Assembly (NCBI GenBank): GCA_949361645.1
Contig: OX442427.1
Span: 3,352,016-3,416,015 of the forward strand
Length of the DNA: 64,000 bases
Direction of reading: 5' to 3'
From: Spongilla lacustris
Lineage: Eukaryota; Porifera; Demospongiae; Spongillida; Spongillidae
Position 1 is the stretch's first letter. Every line of letters starts with the position of its first letter. The notes below the pieces were generated by a model. That model was not told where the DNA came from. It ran no database searches and saw only the letters and a program-made list of their open reading frames with translations. The position numbers and the translations under genes are program-made. Of the stretch, positions 1 through 9,371 are shown one piece after another.

Positions 1-1
1 A

Positions 2-103
2 TTGCAAGACCAGCAACTTAAAGATAAGATTCAAAAGAAGGAGAACAGTTCAAGGAGGAAGATAGAAAAGAAGTTGCAATGTGTGGCAGAAAAGGTGGAA
101 TAA
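2..103 (+). CDS. Terminal exon fragment, lysine-rich, coiled-coil-like
   Basis: Frame 2 is open from the window edge to a TAA at 101-103. It encodes about 33 residues rich in Lys, Gln and Glu with a heptad-like pattern (LQDQQLKDKIQKKE, then KIEKKLQCVAEKVE). The other two frames close early. AT-rich sequence with AATAAT/AATAAA-like motifs near 205-225 could hold the polyadenylation signal. It looks like the 3' end of a plus-strand gene that starts outside the window. A weak donor after residue 31 (AAG|GTGGAA) is also in phase with the exon at 1161, so it could belong to the death-domain gene instead. Family not recognised. Confidence 0.35.
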   Translation: MQDQQLKDKIQKKENSSRRKIEKKLQCVAEKVE

Positions 104-1021
104 GGTGATAAGTGGAATTATCAAATGAGTTTCTTAATATCTCATAATGAAAATAATAATAATAATTTTTTTAAAGCGTTTTATCCAACATGTCAGTTAT
201 TTGTAATAATAAAATAATAAAGGTAAGCATAAACAATGCACAATAAGTAACTATACTACTATACTAGTAAAAAGATGCAGAAAAATGTCTACCACTGCAT
301 GCTGGCCCACAGAATCCATAACAGAAGCAGCATTTCCACATTGTACTGCAACTGATAGCCTTTGTAGCCAGTAAGAGTAGGCATTGCACTCTCCCGATGC
401 CTGCCTAAGGTAATGCTCAAGCTCTCTCCTGATGTCTCAATGGCTATGGGCGTGATCAGTTATTAATGGTCTGTATATTGAACACCTATGGTTTTTGGAT
501 CATCAAAATGTGCTATACATGTGTAAATCAATCAAAGAAGTTCCTAAAGTAATTATTACACATTGGAAGAATGATGAATGTGAATAAATAGGGGAGAATA
601 TTATGATATCGCTATACAGGCTATTGCCATATTGGCAGCTAGATTATATAATGAGATACCTAAAATTAGATGTAATGTGTATTTGACCCTGTGAACCTTA
701 TAAAGAGTACCTATGTTGTATTTTATGCAATTATGGCATCATTATCTTGAATACTTTTACAGTAACTGCATGGAGAAGTCAAGCGGTCACAGTTTTTTAT
801 ATCGCGGTCCATTCACATTGTGTACATTGTTAGTCACCCGCGGTGCAATGTTTGAAACGTTATAACTTTTGAAATAGTAATCTGTTTACCGTGGCAAAAG
901 CATACTTTTGATGCATTCAATTTGCTCTTTTAGGCTATGAATAAAAGGTCTAGTTTTATTCATTATTAAAGATAAATTATTGTTAGTCACCTGTGCTCAT
1001 TTTTTTTCTTTTTCATTCTAG
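104..1021. other. AT-rich intergenic or intronic DNA
   Basis: I see no supported coding exon here. The 3' end (about 1000-1021) is a strong polypyrimidine tract ending in AG, the acceptor for the exon at 1022. The 5' end of the death-domain gene may lie in this interval or beyond the left edge. Confidence 0.4.
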
Positions 1022-1085
1022 AATTGATAATGGATGTTTTCCTAAAAATGCAATTGAACTTAATGGCCAAGACTACCAAGCACAT
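1022..1085 (+). CDS. Death-domain gene, small upstream exon
   Basis: A T-rich tract ending CTAG precedes 1022 and a GTAAGA donor follows 1085. One frame is open (IDNGCFPKNAIELNGQDYQAH). It starts with the last base of a split codon and ends in phase 0, which matches the next exon at 1161. The intron between them is 75 nt. The preceding exon must leave two bases over and was not found. No domain is recognised in these 21 residues; they form the linker before the first death fold. Confidence 0.5.
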
Positions 1086-1160
1086 GTAAGAGTGCAATCA
1101 ATATGTGCATGTTTTTAATATTTGCAAGTTCAATTTCATGTAATCCCCTCAACCTTGCAG

Positions 1161-1393
1161 GTTTTCTCAGTGGTGACTGATGACGAGTTAGTCAGATGTT
1201 CAGTCCATATCAGTGGCGATGCTGACCTCTCCATTCTAGCTGCCCACCTTAGTATTCCTGTTGACAGCACCAACCCTCCCAGAGATGCTCTGACTGTGCT
1301 TAAATTGTGGAAACTGCAACACAAATCACAAGCCTACAAACAGACCTTGTTGGACGTATTCACTGGAAGGGAATTTGAAAAGGCATCAAGGGT
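1161..1393 (+). CDS. Death-fold domain 1 exon
   Basis: The acceptor CCTTGCAG precedes 1161 and the donor GTAAGT begins at 1394. The exon encodes about 78 residues. They open with a short beta-like stretch (VFSVVTDDELVRC), followed by an all-helical region with the spacing of a death or CARD-like domain: LSILAAHLSIP, then DALTVLKLWKLQHK, then TLLDVFTGREFEKASRV. The hydrophobic pattern, the W in helix 3-4 and the closing helix support a death fold, but the subfamily is unclear. It ends with two bases of a codon completed by the first base of the exon at 2182, so the two exons join in frame. Likely role, from the family: homotypic adaptor interactions in apoptosis or innate signalling in the cytoplasm. 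Confidence 0.65.
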
Positions 1394-2181
1394 GTAAGTG
1401 CCAGTATATGTCCAGTTTGTATTAACTTAATCATTTAAAAGCAAAAGCGATCACAAAATGGTAGTTATTTTCTCCACTGCCACATACTGTATTACAATTC
1501 ATTAAAATTACAGTTAGCCTGCACTATTATTCATGCAGGTCCATTTCAAGGACATTGGCAGGTCACAGAAAATGCATTTTGATTCAAGCCTATGTACACC
1601 ATGTAGGCTTGTCTTTGCATGTATCAAAGTATTATAATCACCAGGTATGGTACCTAATAATATTGAGATGAGATGTCAGGCTGCTATAACATCAATTAGA
1701 CACCCCTATCTAGTGGGTCGTTCCCTAAGCTAACTACCAGCCTATATGTAACATTTCATTGCACCAGAAGCACTTGCATTAACATCCATGAGAGAAATAG
1801 TAACACTTCTTGCAGCAGGAAGAGCCCCAGCTGAACCTCCTGCTAAGTGAACCCTGAAAGTTGTATAGCTTGACAGTGAATATATTATATTGTGAGCTGG
1901 GGGAGTATGAATTTACAGTGTACTTGTACTTCACAGTCCCTGTCGCACCACTCACCTGTATTGCTTCATTGCACCACTCAGCCCTTGGCCCTTCATCTAA
2001 TCACCATCTTGACCAGCAATTCAGCTATTTATTAACTGCATCCCAGTGATCCAGAATATATAGTTTTAACTGTTATTTTATTATATATATAGAATAGCTA
2101 GCTTAGCAGCTTCTCTTTTATATCTGCAACCGCTAATACACATTTTTGTTTTACCAACCCTTTTTCATATCGGCTTTGTAG

Positions 2182-2473
2182 TCTCAATGGAGATGGCCCA
2201 GAGAAACCTGTCATGGCAACTCTGCAGAGCAGCATTGGAGAGTGTGCTCCACATTGGTCTCTACTTGGCCTTCATCTTGGTATTGAAGACAGTGCCCTTC
2301 ACGTCATTGAAACTGACCATCCTAATGACTGTGAAGGAAGTATGACAAGTATGCTACGAAAATGGCTGGAAATGAACACAAACCCAACATGGAGGATTGT
2401 TGTTACAGCCTTGAGAAAAATTGGGCAAAAGAAAGTAGCAAGTGATGTTGAGAGGAAGCACTGCCAACCATAG
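2182..2473 (+). CDS. Death domain 2, terminal exon
   Basis: The acceptor TTTGTAG lies at 2175-2181. The exon encodes about 96 residues and stops at TAG 2471-2473. Residues from APHWSLLGLHLGI onward match the death-domain consensus: helix 1-2 W..LG..LGI, helix 3 ALHVIETDHPNDCEGSM, the conserved MLRKWLEMN of helix 4, then PTWRIVVTALRKIG (helix 5) and a basic tail. The (M/L)L.KWL and P.W..(L/V)..AL..IG motifs are diagnostic. With the previous exon this gives a protein ending in two death folds in tandem. Death-domain expansions of this style are typical of sponge NLR-like and ankyrin-death proteins; the upstream part of this gene is not visible. The 790-nt intron before this exon shows no other exon that I trust. 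Confidence 0.8.
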
Positions 2474-3422
2474 CACTGACATCATATATTGTTTGTAGGA
2501 TGATTTAACTTGAATAGCTAAGCTACTCATGCTAACTGATAATTCTATAAATATTTTTTATGAATTTAAGTTTGTATTTTTATAGGATAATTCTCTTGCT
2601 ATGTTTCCTGCCATATTGATATTATATCTTAGGATTTCTAAATTTTACTGCATGATTGAGAGAGGTGGAGGACATGACACCTTGCAATATTTTTTTAAAA
2701 TTAATATTATCATACCAGTATTATTACATACATGTACATGTATGTATATGTTGTGAAAACTCTATTCCTGAAAGTCGCTTTGCATGTACATATATATTTT
2801 TTCATTATTCACATGCAACTGTTGATTGAAGCATACTCCTAGAGGTAGAGGACATGATACCTCTTTGCATTGTATGTACATCCAGGCTCAAGCTATATGT
2901 ACATTTCTATATGTAGAACAATGGATAGCAAAAAATTTGTTAAATAAATGCATTGTGGTTTATTGTCTGGGCAATGGAAATATTCCTAGTATATGCAGTA
3001 AGTTGCTATATATTATGCATTGTCACCTTCCATACGCAACTGTACGTGTACATGTAGGGATTGGCTATAATGATGTACACAATGTAACATTTGATCAGCG
3101 CATATAATACCGCCCTAATAGATATATATGTGTGTTTTGTTTGTGGAGTAGTCATAGAAGCATCATAAAGTACAATATGGCAACCTTGTAATAATTTTCA
3201 GTGAGTATTCAAAAACATGACGCTGTGTAAAATCTGTCACACACTCAACTGTATTCTTCTTATGCTTATAGGTAGCTGCTGTCTAAAGATCACTATGTCT
3301 TCTGGGGGCATGTAGTGTAGACATGGGGTGACAATGTGGTTCCAATACAGCAATATCACATACATATACAGCCAATGCACACAATGTACAAACGCAAAAT
3401 GAAACTTGGAATTCAATCTTGA
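2474..3422. other. Intergenic AT-rich DNA
   Basis: I see no supported gene. A short motif (AGAGGTRGAGGACATGAYACC) occurs twice, near 2661 and 2840, and may be remnants of a duplication. TACATGTA-type palindromes are frequent. Confidence 0.4.
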
Positions 3423-3531
3423 CTATTTGTCCTCAAAAGGATCTGGGAGACTGCTATTAATAGTCTTTACAGATTTTCCTTGCAGCCATTTTATCTTTGC
3501 CACCATATCCTCATCACCACCATAAGTATGC
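3423..3531 (-). CDS. Terminal exon, unknown protein
   Basis: On the minus strand an acceptor (TATATTCTGTAG) is followed by 1 + 105 coding bases and TAG at 3425-3423. The frame reads HTYGGDEDMVAKIKWLQG and ends SSLPDPFEDK. The single leading base completes the codon left by the exon at 3626-3583, across a 51-nt intron with GTAAAG donor. The domain is not recognised; the peptide is charged and probably cytoplasmic or nuclear. Confidence 0.45.
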
Positions 3532-3582
3532 CTACAGAATATAGGAAAACTGGGTATGCAGGCAAAAATAAGGCTGCTTTAC

Positions 3583-3626
3583 TTTCTTTTAGCTCTGGGC
3601 TTTGGACCCCAGTTGGCTTCTGGATT
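3583..3626 (-). CDS. Small internal exon, unknown basic protein
   Basis: The acceptor TGATTTCCACAG is followed by 44 nt encoding NPEANWGPKPRAKRK (last codon split) and a GTAAAG donor. Phase agrees with the exon at 3531. The peptide is basic and could be a nuclear-localisation-like segment. One reading of the exon near 6156-6013 (ending DPQATESQ, phase 0) would also join here in frame, but I prefer another frame for that exon. Confidence 0.4.
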
Positions 3627-6046
3627 CTGTGGAAATCATGACAGCTTGAGAAGCCTGGAAGCAGGATTAGCATCTGACCGAACGTTGAATGAAGCTTCAA
3701 ACCAATAACAGTTGTAAAACGAGTCATCATTGCTATCTTGTATGTAGATAGAAAGTTGGATTTTCCCATTACAATAGGCAATACATGTACATAAAATGGT
3801 TTATATATCACTTTTACAATACAGTGTACATGTACATTAGGTGAAATCCAGTATTTTATCCAACGTACGTCTATCACCTTTTATGATTTCACATGGCAAC
3901 CTATAAAGCATGTAATGTATAAACAGTGGCAGTGGAAGGTTGGAGGGTGCAGCATGCTGCCCTCCAAGAGAGGTATAGAGGGCAGTGCCCTTCCAATTAA
4001 GGTGACTGGATTTCCAAAAAAATCCATAGTAAAGTACATACATGTGTGTACACATAAGATATTAATTGCAACTACATGTACATTTATAAGCTGCTGGAAT
4101 CACAAGGGCAGACCCTGCAAAGGGCCCTTGGGCTAGGTGTGGCCTTTATGGGGAAATCTTGCCATGTCATGCAGTCCTGGATTTGCCGCAAAGAATGATA
4201 TCGCCATGCACTTGATGGTAGGGGTTAATTGTCACCAGACATCATCTGCATACATTGTACTTGGAGCAGTGCAGGTATTCCCAAATGGGCAGGCAGGAAT
4301 GAGCACCTCAGATCACAGCAGAGGTATTGTCTCTACTACTTATTTGGACAGCTTAACATGGTGGCCCAGGGTAGGGCCCAAGTACTCAATCAGGTGGATG
4401 GCTGCTAGTCAGGACTGACCGACTCCATCATCTAGGTGTCAAGACTTGTCATTGCATCCATGCCTGATACTACTGCTGTGTACAGCAAACAGCAAGGTAC
4501 AGTGGTCACCAAGTATACATGTATATAAAAGAATCTAAGTACATTTTGGAGAAGGTTGCAGCTGTATTTATAGGCTGAAGTTGAAGATGTATCCACAATA
4601 GTGGTTGGTATGATGAAGAGTAATGAATTTACACATGTACATGTACTATAATAGACAAACTCAATGATGTCATCGTTGCTACGTTATGTTCTGTCTCATC
4701 ACTGCCGATGCATTATGAAATTATTTGGCTGTGCATGCTGGAGTAACAAGAATTGAAATTTTATTCGTTCAATCTTTCATCTCTGGATGTCCTGAATCTA
4801 GAACTTTTGTCATCTATTATAGTACATGTACATTTATCTGAGCTTGCAGGTAAGGTTATTAACTTTTGAATCAGCCAAGATACTCAGAACTGAATGAACT
4901 CTACTTGCACATGTATCTAGAGATTTCTTGCAACTACATGTATAATATGAACAGTGTGATCCGAAACTTATGTACAAATATAGCGATACAATAGGAAATT
5001 GTAAGATATGTCATGCAAAGAAATGAATAAAATAGGAATTGGTAATGTGTCCAGCCCCAAGTAAAAAATCCAAATGGGTGAAAAATTATACAAAACCAAA
5101 AAAAGCACTAAATACGATATTATATTATAATTGCAAACATTAATCTAAACAGGAACTGAAGGTACCTATATGTGCGTGGTCTACCACAGGCAACAGTATA
5201 GTTTAAATTTGATTCATCATTAACAACATTACTACCGGATGATATGTACAGATGGGTATGCTACTGATCAATCAATTCTAGCAGTGAACTGTGCCAGTGT
5301 GATAGGCAATGCAATGATTAATAGTAAGTGTTCTGTAATCAACCTAGGCCTCACATGTATAATCTGTGTAAATTTTTCTGTGCTATAAAAAAGCATCAGA
5401 CATTGGACAAACATTTATACAGAAATCCATATTCAAAAGTGTTGACAACACAATGCAATCATCATTCAAATAAACATATCTAGTCTAGTGTTCCTATGCT
5501 TCAAAATAAAATTTGCAAACCAATTATTCAGGAAAAGCCTTCGAAGATCAAAGGTTAAATCAGTTAATATGTTACATCCATTAAACTATTACCAGTACTA
5601 ATATTCCGACAAGCACGTTGGGAAGCAGATCCTATAAACACCACGTCCGAGAGTAAAGTGGGTAAATTTAGGCCGTTTTAGGGGGAAGTAAAAATAAAAA
5701 TAAAAGATCCACTGATGAGTATTTTTCTTTTCAAATACAGGAATGTAAAAGAACAACTCCTGAGACAACATTGGATGCATGCATAAGCCATCTATAGTGT
5801 ATATAGTGTTCTATAGACAACATAGAACACATGCACATAGTTTTAAAAAAAATGATGGCTTATGATTTTACACTCCAAAAGGAAAGGGGTGTAAAATGAT
5901 AAAATGATAAGCGTAGTACCGCACTAATTTATTTAAAGTATGTGCATCAATAATGTAGCTCCTATAAATTATAATGTGAACAAAGTGTAAAAGGTTATTT
6001 TACAACCAGTACCTGTGATTCTGTTGCTTGCGGATCTTTTCGTTTT
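3627..6046. other. No supported gene
   Basis: Several open frames occur (3491-3877 minus, 3915-4418 plus, 5598-5780 minus), but they lack recognisable domains, and base composition and stop spacing look non-coding. ACATGTACATGTA palindromes are scattered throughout. Confidence 0.4.
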
Positions 6047-6156
6047 TTAGTTTGGACCCACTTTACTCGCGGATCTATGCCTGAGATAATCTGTCTTGAC
6101 AGCATTTGCATTGGCATGAGACAGACACTCTGTAGCCATGGTCCATGATGGCTGAT
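6047..6156 (-). CDS. Terminal exon of possible membrane protein
   Basis: The acceptor TTTACCTCCAG leads into 110 nt. In the frame starting two bases in, it encodes QPSWTMATECLSHANANAVK and ends RHRSASKVGPN, TAA at 6049-6047. A second frame stays open longer (HHGPWLQSVCLMPMQ, to a GTACTG donor at 6012) and is phase-compatible with the exon at 3626. I prefer the first because its composition is more protein-like and it joins the upstream exon 6375-6260 through a 1+2 split codon. Confidence 0.35.
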
Positions 6157-6259
6157 CTGGAGGTAAATAAAAATGCTACTTTGAAGCAACATTATTGAAC
6201 ATGAAATGTACATATACAGCTCTATTATATAAGTCAATTGTTTTGATACTCTGCAACAC

Positions 6260-6375
6260 TGATGTGATCCTGCATGTGCCCATAATGGCCATTGGTGTAG
6301 CCAAAAGTACTTGCCATAAAAGCTGTGATAATAGCACTCAATAATACTGTTGGGCAATCTGTACCCAATCTCCAC
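6260..6375 (-). CDS. Exon with a transmembrane segment
   Basis: The acceptor CCAATAACCAG precedes it. The chosen frame reads WRLGTDCPTVLLSAIITAFM, then ASTFGYTNGHYGHMQDHI, and ends at a GTGTTG donor. The VLLSAIITAFMASTFGY stretch is a good membrane helix. The TNGHYG motif faintly recalls the last helices of equilibrative nucleoside transporters, but the following residues do not match that family, so I do not name it. Joined to 6156-6047 it would form the C-terminus of a membrane protein with a short basic tail. Upstream exons on the minus strand were not identified. Confidence 0.35.
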
Positions 6376-6879
6376 CTGGTTATTGGGGTGACCTGGACCT
6401 TACATGTAACTCTACTACCAGGAGTCTATCACGATAGTAATTAAAAATTATAATCATGGTAAGAAATATGTATTTGGCTAGAAACAAAAATAATTACTAT
6501 AGCACATGTACACATTATGTAGTACATGTATTTTTATTAACGATGGTTAGCACCTACATGTAACAGCCAGAAGCATACAATTGATATACTTGCAATTTAG
6601 CAAAATGAGAAACCCTATGAACTAAACCTTCGGGAACCTAAACAGCAGCAGTATAAAACCCATGCACTGGTCAATAAAAAGTGGACCATGGACATGGTAT
6701 TTTACAGTTATTGAATAAACAAATTGCATCATGTGTAGAACCATTTTCTATAAGCAAATTAACAGAAAAGTGGGGCAATCACCTTATAGGCCTTAGGGCT
6801 AGCATTTTGAGGCTGTCACAATGTAGTCTTCCGTAGCCACACACCCGTGCTTTGCGGAGGAGGATCGCATATAATGTTT

Positions 6880-7270
6880 ACAAGATATAAAAATTTAATT
6901 AAAATAAAATTGGTGATGTAGGATTTGTAGACAGCAATTGAGTAAAAAGTAAGGAAACAAGGAATTACGGATATTATGCAATTGAGTAAAAAGTAAAGAA
7001 ACAAGGAATTACGGATATTATGCATTCATTAAATTATAAATATTACATACCTACATTTAGCACAGAATTTCAGGCAGGTATATTTGCTAAATAATGTAGG
7101 TCTGTAATATTTATAATTTAATGAATGCATAATATCCGTAATTCCTTGTTTCTTTACTCTTTACTCAATTGCATAATATCCGTAATTCCTTGTTTCCTTA
7201 CTTTTTACTCAATTGCTGTCTACAAATCCTAGATCACCAATTTTATTTTAATTAAATTTTTATATCTTGT
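6880..7270. mobile_element. Foldback/MITE, about 390 bp
   Basis: The two halves are inverted copies, about 6880-7055 and 7090-7270, with a spacer of about 35 bp. Each arm carries the same 44-bp tandem duplication (GCAATTGAGTAAAAAGTAAG... twice). A shorter relative with the shared motif AAAAAGCAAGGAAACAAGG lies at 30272-30561. There is no coding capacity. This suits a non-autonomous element or a transcribed hairpin. Confidence 0.75.
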
Positions 7271-7460
7271 TTCACTCCTTTTTTTTCCCCTCGGCGGGTT
7301 CCTACTTATACGTTGCATGCATGAGAGCAAACAAAGAAAGAAGGGCAATCTTGGAATATAATATAGAGCATCACATTACAGCAGTATAAGACAGTTTGAT
7401 CTGCTCACTTGCTATCATCATTTTAAATCACATAATAATCAAACAATTTCTTTCTTTTAG

Positions 7461-7574
7461 ACAGCTAAGTATCTGAACTGGCATGTGAGCAACACCCAGT
7501 CTCTCAGCCAGGTTATTTTGAAAGGCGAGGGGACCCCTATAAAAGAAGTAGTAGTGGAGGAGAGGAGGTATTAG
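7461..7574 (+). CDS. Possible short terminal exon
   Basis: A polypyrimidine tract ending CTTTTAG at 7460 is followed by 38 open codons (TAKYLNWHVSNTQSLSQVIL and onward) to TAG. No domain or upstream partner exon was found. It could be chance. Confidence 0.15.
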   Translation, partial: TAKYLNWHVSNTQSLSQVILKGEGTPIKEVVVEERRY

Positions 7575-7805
7575 TAGTGAAGGAACATATTATGCTCAGA
7601 CCACAAATGCCCTTACCCTGGCTCCAACCAGAGCATCATGATATTTAATGCCATTTTCTAATCCCTAACACGCTTTTCATTAAACCACTATGGATCAAAA
7701 TTGGTTTATCAGGATCAACCTAAGCACAGCACACCCCCCCCCCCATCATGAAACTATCCTCACATGATTCAAAGCCCTCTTCTCTTGACTGAAGGTATGC
7801 ATGCG

Positions 7806-7966
7806 TTATCCAAAGCCAGTAACAAAGGCATCAGGATCAATCGCCTTAAATGTCTGTAGCAATTGGCCATTCACACCAAAGATGCCTACCAGATTGCTTG
7901 CCATTTTCATAAGTGGTGTGCAAAAGGACCACCACTGAGTACAGCACAGAATAGGTCTACCATCAT
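7806..7966 (-). CDS. Possible terminal exon
   Basis: On the minus strand, after GGACATACAG, one frame is open from FGHDGRPILCCTQWW to IDPDAFVTGFG and TAA at 7808-7806. Composition is protein-like, but no family is recognised. It adjoins the minisatellite at 7990-9100, which would sit in the preceding intron. An internal GTAGGC donor is an alternative exon end. Confidence 0.25.
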
Positions 7967-7989
7967 GGCCAAACTGTATGTCCATTATA

Positions 7990-9100
7990 TCCAGCTGGGA
8001 GGGAGGACGATGGGAGGTGAAGGAAGGATGGAATGGGAGGAGGGGGAGGAGGTGAAGGGAGGAGGGGAGGTGAAGTGAGGATGGGAAGTGAAGGGAGGAG
8101 GGGAAGTGAAGGGAGGAGGGGAAGTGAAGGGAGGAGGGGAAGTGAAGGGAGGAGGGGAAGTGAAGGGAGGAGGGGAAGTGAAGGGAGGAGGGGAAGTGAA
8201 GGGAGGATGGGAAGTGAAGGGAGGATGGGAGGTGAAGGGAGGATGGGAGGTGAAGGGAGGAGGGGAAGTGAAGGGAGGAGGGGAGGTGAAGGAAGGATGG
8301 GAAGTGAAGGGAGGAGGGGAAGTGAAGGGAGGATGGGAGGTGAAGGGAGGATGGGAAGTGAAGGGAGGAGGGGAGGTGAAGGAGGGATGGGAAGTGAAGG
8401 GAGGAGGGGAGGTGAAGGGAGGAGGGGAGGTGAAGGGAGGAGGGGAGGTGAAGGGAGGAGGGGAAGTGAAGGGAGGATGGGAGGTGAAGGAGGAGGGGAC
8501 AGGAGGATGGGAAGTGAAGGGAGGAGGGGAAGGGCGGATGGGAAGGGAGAAGAGAAGGGGAGAGGAGAAGGGGGAGAGAAGGGGGAGAGGAGAAGGGGGA
8601 GAGGAGAAGGGGGAGAGGAGAAGGGGGAGAGGAGAAGGGGGAGAGGAGATGAAGGGAGGATGGAATGGGAGGATGGGGAGAGGAAGGGAAGGAAGAAGAG
8701 AAGGGGAGAGAAGGTGAAGGGAGGATGGAATGGGAGGATGGGGAGAGGAAGGGAAGGAAGAAGAGAAGGGGAGAGAAGGTGAAGGGAGGATGGAATGGGA
8801 GGATGGGGAGAGGAAGGGAAGGAAGAAGAGAAGGGGGGAGGAGGGGAAGGGAGGATGGGAGGTGATCGGAGAATGGGAGGTGAAGGGAGGAGAGAAGGGG
8901 GAGAGGAGAGGAAGGGAGGATAGGAAGGGAGAAGAGCAGGGGGAGAGGAGAGGAAGGGAGGATGGGAACTTGGGATAAGTGAAGGGGGAGAGGAGGGGAA
9001 GGGAGAAGAGAAATAAGGATGGGAGGTGAAGGGAGGAGGGGAAGGGAGAAAGGGAAGGGAGAAAGGGAAGGGAAGGGAGAAGAGAGGATGAGACAGGAGG
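7990..9100. repeat. Purine-strand minisatellite, 18-bp unit plus longer units
   Basis: The plus strand is almost entirely G and A. From about 8030 to 8530 the unit is 18 bp (GGGAGGAGGGGAAGTGAA with AGGATGGG and GGGAGGTGAA variants). From 8540 to 8650 a unit of about 15 bp, GAGAAGGGGGAGAG, recurs. From about 8650 to 8850 a unit of about 64 bp is repeated three times. Degenerate purine sequence continues to about 9100. The long Ser/Pro/Leu-rich or Gly/Glu/Arg-rich frames across it on either strand are artefacts of the repeat. Such homopurine mirror sequence can form triplex H-DNA. Confidence 0.95.
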
Positions 9101-9299
9101 GAAGAGGACGAGCAAAGGAGGGGATAACAAGCACAACATCACACCTGTATAGATAACTCAGCAACATATCCGTGGGACATGGCACACACAAACATACACA
9201 TACACCCACCCTTCCAGAGTGGTCCACTCCTCATCCTGGTAGGATGGTGTTCCCTTTCCTCTTCTCCATCTCCACCTAATAACATTGGCCAAGAACAGC

Positions 9300-9371
9300 T
9301 CACAACTGGCAGTCATACATATTTGAATGAAAACCATACACCTTTCCCTTAGCAGCAGTGCTTGTAGCCAT
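9300..9371 (-). CDS. Possible first exon
   Basis: A short frame starts at ATG 9371-9369 (MATSTAAKGKVYGFHSNMYD, then CQL) and reaches TGA. GTGAGC immediately before the stop, and GTGTAT after residue 10, could act as donors. The 5' side (9600-10560) is CpG-rich, as near a promoter. No homology recognised; weak. Confidence 0.2.
   Translation of the reverse strand: MATSTAAKGKVYGFHSNMYDCQL

Noticed and set aside
3491..3877. 128-codon minus frame
   Set aside because: It spans two better-supported small exons in other frames and has a low-complexity composition.
7806..9227. Long Ser/Pro/Leu-rich minus frames (473 and 385 codons) and Gly/Glu/Arg-rich plus frames
   Set aside because: They are translations of the purine-strand minisatellite, where an 18-bp unit keeps all frames open. 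Only the segment 7806-7966 looks possibly coding.
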